The translations under genes were made by a program, and so were the position numbers. Below are positions 56,850 to 64,000 of a stretch of DNA of 64,000 nucleotides, in pieces (the first letter of the stretch is position 1; each line of letters starts with the position of its first letter). The notes under the pieces were generated by a model that saw nothing but the letters and a program-made list of their open reading frames with translations, had not been told where the DNA came from and made no database searches. Origin of the DNA: Aphrophora alni. Taxonomy: Eukaryota; Arthropoda; Insecta; Hemiptera; Aphrophoridae. The stretch spans positions 61,669,523 to 61,733,522 of the forward strand of contig OY740768.1 of the NCBI GenBank assembly GCA_963513935.1. The letters are read 5' to 3'.

Positions 56850-58045
56850 CTATATAAGATCACTCTTACATTCCCCCCCCCCCATTTCTTCAGCTTTTAT
56901 ATTAGCCCTTTGTAGTCGTCCATCATAAAGCAATTTTAGGCCTACCATACAATTCGGTCCAGCGTCACCACTAAGCTTTTGTAGAACATTTACTCTACCT
57001 AAATACCATGTGTTATAAACCACAATTTTTAAGGTGCTATTCCTACAATAACACGTTTTGGGACACGTGACCAAACTACATTGTTAAAAGATTCATTTGG
57101 GTTTTGTGTTTTCCAATAAAGACATTTCCTTACCAATGTAGTTTGAGACAGGTCTTATAATATCTGCTTAATCTTTCTCATGACTCCACCAGGAAGAGAG
57201 TGTTGAGTGTAATGACTGATTTATATCTGCACCATGAGTCGACACCATGTGGACAAAGTCCATGGAGTGAATTTTCATCAGTCGATAATTTAGGGAAATA
57301 AATTGCCCACACTGCTTTGCGCAATCCCTCAAAGCTCTTCACATCCTTCGTATAGCCAAACCGTAATAATTATTTTCAAATGAATCAATTTCATTTAGAG
57401 TCAATCTACCTTTTCCAAACAAGGATATACAATCTTCAAGAGTTTGACTTTTAGTAGTATCATCTATCTTTCGTAATCCGACGCCCATTCGTTTTTGTAT
57501 TACCCTACGCCTTCCAACTCTTCAGTTGTCATATGAGATATCTACTCTAAATACAGTTTTGAAAGCTTTAATGTCACCATCTCCCAAATATTGTGTATAG
57601 CGTACACCATTTTGTTCTATCGACCTATTAAAAATTGCACTCCCTGCTTATAACTCCATCCCACCACTGTTGCCAAAATAATTAGATTTACACAGATGTT
57701 TACCCAAATGCTCATCCTCGTCTTTCCTATGACATCAATAACACTGCTTTGATAAGCATTCTTAGTCCATAACTTTGCCGTTAACCATATTAGTTACTGA
57801 AACTACGCCACGTTTCGAAGTGTGTCCTCTTTTCTGTCAGCTGGCATCAAATGCAGCGCAAATGTTTTCATTGCCCTCATTATCAATAACTGCTTTATGA
57901 ACTGCAATCTTCATAGATTCAAACGCTACTAATTCAGATGACTTAGTTGTAAATTTATTATAGATTTGGAATCTGTTCAGTGGTTTTGGTAAGTTCATAA
58001 TCGCACAAAAAGCATCTGCTGCAACTGGGCCTTTTTTTAAATTTT
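56850..58045 (-). pseudogene. Mutator-like transposase pseudogene
   Basis: Reading the minus strand from 58045 down, broken frames give family-specific motifs in order: FDAS-stop-QKRGHTSKRGVVSV, where the stop replaces a Trp codon (TGG to TGA near 57839); a cysteine-rich segment; GNSGGMEL; IFNRS...GVRYTQYLGDGD; IQKRMGVGLRK; GRLTLNEID...NNYYGLAIRR; WSHEKD-like text; and finally NSTLKIVVYN...LGRVNVLQKL (intact 74-codon frame 56850-57074). This matches the animal Mutator-like transposase family that carries QKRGHTS and YLGDGD motifs. At least five stops or frameshifts: inactive. Terminal inverted repeats were not located. Confidence 0.75.
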
Positions 58046-59689
58046 ACCAAAAAATGTTTATCCAAATATCTTCCGTGTAGATAAAAAGGGCAGCTGTTTA
58101 AAATAAAACACAGTTTTGGTGCTATTAGATTATCTTATGTTGGAGTATATACTGCTGCTTTTTTTCTTCATATTTGTCGTATTTCAGGTTAGGTTGTTTA
58201 ATATTTTTTTTTTAATTTTATTTTTGTATAGTACATGGATAAAATGTCTTACAAAAAAAAAATGCTATAAATAATCGAAACTTACTTTTTACCAGTAGAA
58301 CTACAGTTTTACTAGAAGAACTAAAATTAATTCTAGAACAAAAAATAAAACTTTAAAAGTTTTAATACGAAAGTTTAAGGTTGTAATTTGATTTATTTAT
58401 TAGTCAACCAAAAAATAATAGAAATAAGTTCGAAATTGGCTTGTGTTTTGGACACTAAGATCTGTGAGCAAAGTCTACAGTTTGGGTTTCCTTGGAGGAA
58501 GCTCACTGTTGATAGGTGTTTCCATAGGCCTAAGTAGCAATGTTCAGCTAGAAATGCAAAACCTTTGTCAGTTATTCTCGATTTATCATGATAAAAATAT
58601 CTAGTTTAAAAGGTCTCGCCCACGATTTTCGGTGTTGCTCCTCTCTGGCCCAGTCATTCATTGTGTTAGGCACAGAGCGGCTGGTGTTGGAACTACTAAA
58701 TACCGACTTTCCGTGGTTTTCCTTAAATTAATTATATTTTTTCACCAGTAATATTATTCAATTCTCGAGATAATTTTTTGATGACTCAAAATAAGTATCG
58801 ATTGAATATCATTATTTTAATAAGCAATTATCAAACTTTATTTGTTGAATGATACATGTCGTAATTTGTTATCCTTGAAGAGCTATGTAGGGACTATTTT
58901 AATATATTATTATTTCTTGTTATTGAAGCTTTATCCTCTGTCTATAATTTGTAATTTAGTTACAAAATGTATGTTTATTGCTCTACGCACTTTCATAAGG
59001 AATTTTGTAAAGTGATTAGTATAAAGTTTTCTACAACTAAAAGTATCTTATATTGGTTTTCTCTTGTGCGTAGTAGTAGTGATAACAGTATTTTTCATTT
59101 AGTAAGACCAGCACAACAGTATCATTTTATTTTTTAAATTCCCTACAGTTTTACTCTGATAATACGGTATTGTTAATTACTGTTTTGTAATATGCCTCCT
59201 TTTTAATCAAAGTACTTTAAAGCTTAACCTATATGTTAGTAAATACTTTTTGTTAGTCCGTCAAGTGATCCAATTTTAGTGTTTGAACAGGACCCCGGTT
59301 TCCGATATTAATTGAGTCAATCTTTAAGTGAAAACGTCTGTCGCGAGTCGTCTTCAAAATATTACAATAATTGTTAAATAACATAACACAAACAAATAAT
59401 AAAACAGATTTGGTACTCCGTCATTATAGTTTGGAACCGCTACTACAACTAAACTGACGATACGAGTTAATCCCTCAGTTCAATGACGTATCACCCTTTT
59501 CATGTTGTTATTTTATCTATGAAGTACATTGGAGAGTCAAATATTATGCTGGAATTAAGCGACAGTTTTCATTTAAAACGTTATCTTGGTCAAATTTGAC
59601 AACTCTATTTAAATCACACACTTCCGCTACATTCATATTACTACTATTTTAATCATAATGTTTTTATACCTTCATGTTAGTTTGTAGAT
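58046..59689. other. AT-rich DNA, no gene seen
   Basis: No frame or RNA gene recognised. Likely includes unidentified flanks of the Mutator-like element. Confidence 0.5.
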
Positions 59690-59880
59690 CAGTGCATATA
59701 TGGCGAAATAAATGAGGTTAGCATGATTTTACAGATCTGATGTTCCTTTTATGTAAATGTTCTTTAATCCTCACGCCGAACAAACGGCTCGTCTGTCCTA
59801 TCATATACAACTTAGCAGTCACATACATTTATACACAGCCGATTTATCACTCAAGTCTTATTTCTGTATTTGTTAGCAGT
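59690..59880 (-). pseudogene. Second Penelope-like scrap (GIY-YIG domain)
   Basis: The minus strand encodes SAVYKCM and, after a frameshift, KLYMIGQTSRLFGVRIKEHL: the paired GVYK and YIGQT...R..EH motifs of a GIY-YIG endonuclease as found in Penelope-like elements. Frames are broken on both sides and no reverse transcriptase is adjacent. It is independent of the 37-kb remnant. Confidence 0.6.
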
Positions 59881-61059
59881 CTGTTTTAATTTTGAATTCC
59901 ATTAGGTTATTCTAATATCTATTATCCTTGCATTTCATCCCTAGGTCAATGGATATTTTGAGGTTTTTTAAGTATTTTTTTCTTTCTTTTCCAAAATATT
60001 TTGGGGAACAATTTACATCACCGCCCCGCTACATCACATCTTGGTTGCCTAAATAACTTCGGAAGGCTGCGTATTGCCTATCGCCAGAAATTCAAAGGGG
60101 CGTTATAAGCTTCTTATTCAAGTTTTCCCCTCTGCGTGACCAAGAAGAGATGCTCAAACGCTAGACAAAATGAAACGCAGTGTGCGGACAGATCTCTTGG
60201 CAGACGCTCGGCTTTTTTATGTGTAATCAAGTGCGTGATACGAGTGGTTAATTATCCTGTAATGACTGGCTAGGGCATTTTGGAAAGGGCCGTGTAGCCC
60301 ATGAATGGGTGGCCGCGCACCGGATTAACTTATGGAACCGTAACTTAATAAATTTTGTTTTAAAGTAGAAAACCACGTTTGCAAACCTTGTTTGATGTGT
60401 TAATTTAAATATGTTACCGTCATATAATATTTAGTTTGGTTATAGTTTTTCAATTTTATACTTAGTTTCTTCAAAATGGCTGGCAGTATAGTATTCACAA
60501 TTGAATGCACCAATGGGTTGCGGACGCTTGAGACAAGGGGTGTATAACTTCGAAGACTAATTCAGCCCTATAAGAGGTGTTGTAATAAATGAATGGCAAT
60601 AATATAATATGTGTTTGCCGTACTCCATTGTAGTCGCCAAAGCTCACGCGGAGAAAGAAAAACAATACGAGTTTTTACGTAAGGATAGATGTATAAGATA
60701 GACTCTTAAGATACAAGAACTCATTAGGCTGACGCTGGTGTTATAATCACTGACGAGGACTTGGGATTGCAAGAATTGCAACAGTGTACAATTTATTACC
60801 CGATAACTGTGTACAATTATAGATGAAAAGGCTGTAACGATTATTTTGAAGTTGATTTACAAAACCTAAGCTGCAGAATAAAATTTACTGTTTCACAAAG
60901 GTACAGTATGACAAAGGTAACTTGACAAAGGTCACACAACTAATTTAACGTCCGATTTTGCCTGCAACTACAATTGAGAAACAGACAAGTTAAATTCGAT
61001 CATCACTTATAGTCTGGCTGAAGCTCCATGGACTCTAGCAGATTAGGCGACCCTCACAA

Positions 61060-61061
<2 letters not shown>
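59881..61061. other. Intergenic DNA, no gene seen
   Basis: A GC-richer patch at 60020-60330 has no recognisable frame or RNA fold. Confidence 0.5.
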
Positions 61062-61139
<78 letters not shown>

Positions 61140-61205
61140 CGGGGTAGGCCCCGAACCCTATTATGAACGGTCTACTGAACTCTCCACTACCTGACTGGAC
61201 AGCGC
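61062..61205 (-). repeat. SINE-like tRNA head with (TG)n tail
   Basis: On the minus strand, about 61200-61136 reads TGTCCAGTCAGGTAG (A-box-like) then, ~30 bp on, GGGTTCGGGGCC (B-box-like), and passes straight into a ~74-bp (TG)n tract (61135-61062). A tRNA-derived head fused to a simple-repeat tail is a SINE layout. The box matches are imperfect, so a chance GC-rich patch beside a microsatellite remains possible. The (CA)n tract itself is certain. Confidence 0.4.
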
Positions 61206-62040
61206 TTCTTATGAGTTTTTCATAAGAATTAAATTATTACATCCTATTACTTTAAATAAGGAAATATTGTGTGTATCTTTGTGGCTAATTTTTTCTGATC
61301 TCGGAAAGGGCTCTAACGATTTTGATAACATTTTGTACTTATAGGTGTAGTTTAGATTTTAAATGCACATATACAGTTGTATTTCGTGTAAAATACAATT
61401 TTTCTAGAAAACTGAATTTAAAAGTTGAAAAAGTTTAACATAGGGCCTTATGGGTTGCCATGTTGGTTACGAAATAACAACGAAAACGTTAACAAAGAAT
61501 CATATTAGCTGGTAAGCCATTTCATAGTGTTTTAGCATGTTACAAATAGAGTGGAAAAGAACTTGAGATAATACAATTGAGTACAGATTGCACATGGAGT
61601 AAACTATGCTTTACTTTAAAAACCCACAACGATAAATCTAATTTTTCCCCCGAACAAAGCTCGGTCAACCAGATATTAAAGATTTAATACAGTTACAGTA
61701 TTGCAAAGTTAAGGGTTTGCGTTGTAATCCCAAAAGGCACGGCGTAGGTCGGAGCTTTGTGTTCGCAAAACTGAAATAGTATTATTTACTTTACCTATGA
61801 CTCAGCGCTGTATTTCCTTTTAACAATATCAACCCGTAATGGCCATCTCCCGCATGCACTTTGGCTATTCTGTGAGTCACTAATAACTCATCAGTGTAGT
61901 GAGACAAGAAACGTTATGTGCGATTGTTATTTAGTTGCTCGTGAACTTGACCAAGTGACATTATAGAATAGTCATTATAGGGTAGTTGTTTTTTTAAATT
62001 GCGGGATCAGTTAGTTTTTCGCAAGCAAGCAAGTGTTAAT
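61206..62040. other. Intergenic or 5' flank of the 62-kb ORF
   Basis: TCAGTGTAGTGAGACA (61890) just upstream resembles an arthropod initiator. No other gene seen. Confidence 0.45.
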
Positions 62041-62175
62041 ATGTCCTCTAAAAAAGAAGTGTTACATACTCAAGCTAGAACTATTGTGGCGTTTGTGATA
62101 AAATATTTTTATTTAGAGAAGGATAATTTTGGACCTATTATTGATGTAAAAAAAGTTCTTGAAAGAGCTTACTAA
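62041..62175 (+). CDS. 44-codon ORF, exon-like, transposase N-terminus candidate
   Basis: It opens with ATG after an untranslated-looking GCAAGCAAGCAAGTGTTAAT and encodes MSSKKEVLHTQARTIVAF, then an aromatic/acidic YFYLEKDNFGPIIDV and VKKVLERAY before a stop. The pattern LH(T/S)QAR..IV...YF..EK....PII.V.KV.ER resembles the N-terminal helical segment of insect transposon-derived proteins that continue into a helix-turn-helix; here it stops where the next segment should begin. It could be a first exon, a truncated copy, or a small real peptide. I do not assign a function. Confidence 0.4.
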   Translation: MSSKKEVLHTQARTIVAFVIKYFYLEKDNFGPIIDVKKVLERAY

Positions 62176-62559
62176 TATTACTCCCATTTAAATGTATTTG
62201 AACTTTTTCCTATTTAACTTTGATTTAAATAACAATTTCTTACTCATAGCCATAACAAAACTGATCATTTAGTAATAAAAGTGATAAAGTTTCATTTTGT
62301 TAAAAGTGGCACATAGAATATCCAGCTTCGACGATAATCCATGGTTTATAAATTAATTGTTCTGTTCTTTTTATCATCATTTTATTCTCATATCAATGTG
62401 GTCCTAATAATTAAATTTTCAAATCATTCTAGTTTTAGATAACTACTAGCTTATTTGATTTAATCTCTAATTAGGGATCACCTTACACTATATATTATTT
62501 TCAGAATTTTTTCTATCTACTTTTTTGACCCAAATTCTATGTTTTGAAACTTCACAGTG
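62176..62559. other. AT-rich DNA, no gene seen
   Basis: No continuation of the 62-kb ORF recognised. Confidence 0.45.
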
Positions 62560-63165
62560 TTTTCATTATACTTTTGTAGGTTATTACCATGTTTTTACAT
62601 TTAGCTCCTTACTGCTAATTGTGAACTAAGGATGTTATTGCCTAATTTTGTCTGTTACATTGCTTCTGTTAAACAACTTTGTTTAGTGTATCTCTGTTAA
62701 TTTCTAAATACAACTGGCTGAAAGTTGTGTGTCAGATACCTATTGTGTATTTTCTTATCTGGACAACCATAGTGCCAACTTCTGTATTATATCATTAGCC
62801 AACAAAATTTCTGTTTCTTGGACCTTCATCTAACTTAAGGTGTTTTCCCTACAGTTTTACCTTGTTTTTTTTAACATTTAGCTGCTAATTACGAAGAAAC
62901 ATTTTTGTTATTACATAATTTTGTCTGCTATATTGTATCTTTTGAATAATAAAACGAGTTTTTTATCTGGAATTCACAACGACCATACAACTGACTTCTG
63001 TATTATTTCATTTGCAAATAGGTCTACATAAATTCTGTTTCTTGCAAATTCATCTAACTCATGGTTTTTCACTACACTTTGTAGCTTATTACCTTGTTTT
63101 TACATGTAATTTACTTTTGAGAACTAAAATGATGTTATTTAATAATTAATTTCATCAACTCTGAT
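62560..63165 (+). repeat. Degenerate tandem repeat, period about 230-280 bp
   Basis: A block of the form TTACCTTGTTTTTACATTTAGCT..TAATT.TGAA......TGTTATT.CATAATTTTGTCTG recurs near 62580, 62855 and 63090. ACTTCTGTATTAT.TCATT and TTCTGTTTCTTG.A..TTCATCTAACT form a second shared block (62776 and 62992). Two to three old units, non-coding. Confidence 0.6.
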
Positions 63166-64000
63166 CCATCAATTGCATAATATTTTTAGTTTACCTCCAG
63201 TGTGATAAAATTACTGCTGCTGCTGTTCATTGAGAAGCGGACATTTATATGTGAGTTATAAAAGATTTGATAGGTCTCTGAAAACGAGCATAACTGTTTA
63301 TACTGACTCCGTTTCTTTCTATAATGGCCATAAAAATATAGGCCTAGTTGTTAGCGGCCATATTGGTTAAATATTATGCATAAACTGTATGAATATAAAA
63401 AATAAATCGCTCTATTTATATGCTTTATGCCGAACATACATATATATTTTCGATATATGACCCGTAATAGAATTTGTAACACTTTGTCATCCTTCAGGTG
63501 TTTTAAAAATACTTTTGCAGTAGAAAGTGATTCGTGTATTTGGGTTGCATAATATATATTTATTTATATATTTTGTAGCCAAAAGTCGACTGCATCTATA
63601 TCGCTGTGCCATTAGATAAATGAGTTATTTTCTTACTATCGGCACCGATTAACTCGGCGGTCACCTACCGAACTAGATTTCAAAATAAATAGAAACTAAA
63701 CTTTTCGAATGATCGGCGCACACAGGAATAATGATTTTTTTCGACTCGACATTTTACAAAATACAACGTATTACGGTCTATGAAGAGGAATCTATTGTCG
63801 ACCTAAATCTCTTTGGCACCGTCTTATATTGGATGTCTTAGTATTGATGGCATAGTTCCCTTCTCCGTTCTTCAGGATACAGTTTTCTTACAAGTATGCA
63901 ATGTTGACGAGATCTGCGTTGACTACAGGAACGCCTACATCTTGTATCCCACTGTGCTTAACGGAATAATTTTACACAAGATTGATCGGAAATAAAGATT
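63166..64000. other. AT-rich DNA, no gene seen
   Basis: The 60-codon frame at 63813-63995 on + has no recognisable family or splice context. Confidence 0.5.

Noticed and set aside
1..64000. CRISPR array, bacterial operon or ribosomal RNA genes
   Set aside because: No regularly spaced identical repeats with unique spacers, no Shine-Dalgarno gene strings, no rRNA core motifs. The sequence is eukaryotic in character.

Overview
The window looks like an AT-rich, gene-poor, repeat-dense stretch of an arthropod nuclear genome, most probably an insect. The supporting signs are intron-containing serine-protease exons, an intact gypsy-type errantivirus (endogenous insect retrovirus), Penelope-like, MULE and Mutator-like remnants, long (CA)n and (TA)n tracts, and a short TTAGG array (the usual insect telomere motif). 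I cannot name the species.

Host coding sequence is scarce. I support two chymotrypsin-fold protease exons. The C-terminal exon (catalytic Asp and Ser) is at 17.2-17.8 kb on +. An exon carrying the catalytic His is at 47.0-47.3 kb on -. Their splice junctions are phase-compatible and fall at the same point of the fold, so they may be halves of one gene separated by an inversion, or parts of two paralogues. A 44-codon exon-like ORF at 62.0 kb is a third, weaker candidate.

Layout. 0-9 kb: unremarkable AT-rich DNA, copy 1 of a dispersed repeat family, and an LTR plus primer-binding-site fragment at 7.9-8.6 kb. 9.2-10.2 kb: MULE remnant with inverted ends and an internal (TTAGG)5. 12.9-13.8 kb: copy 2 of the family. 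15.5-16.2 kb: degenerate ~130-bp tandem array. 17.2 kb: protease exon. 18.7-29.0 kb: a 10-kb mosaic of two modules, A (inverted pair) and B (direct pair), joined by (CA)n tracts and best read as a non-coding long-LTR retrotransposon derivative. 29.6-30.5 kb: copy 3. 30.8-31.6 kb: ~118-bp tandem array. 33.4-36.5 kb: a 3.16-kb foldback element with ~1.2-kb inverted arms and near-perfect 8-bp flanking repeats. 37.3-38.3 kb: Penelope-like remnant. 41.1 kb: hairpin MITE. 42.7-43.65 kb: inverted copy 4. 47 kb: protease exon. 49.1-56.6 kb: errantivirus with gag, pol, env and two LTRs, inserted in a (TA)n tract. 56.8-58.0 kb: Mutator-like transposase pseudogene. 59.7 kb: second Penelope-like scrap. 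61.1 kb: SINE-like tRNA head with a (TG)n tail. 62.6-63.2 kb: degenerate tandem repeats.

Most worth following up: (i) the four-copy repeat family in which three short palindromes stay conserved in order while the DNA between them has diverged; (ii) the apparent inversion-split protease, with oppositely oriented copies of that family flanking one half; (iii) the foldback element with Pol III-like boxes, paired CRE motifs and a nested perfect hairpin in each arm; (iv) the A/B mosaic; (v) two identical U-UUU-UUA slippery heptamers in the errantivirus gag-pol overlap.
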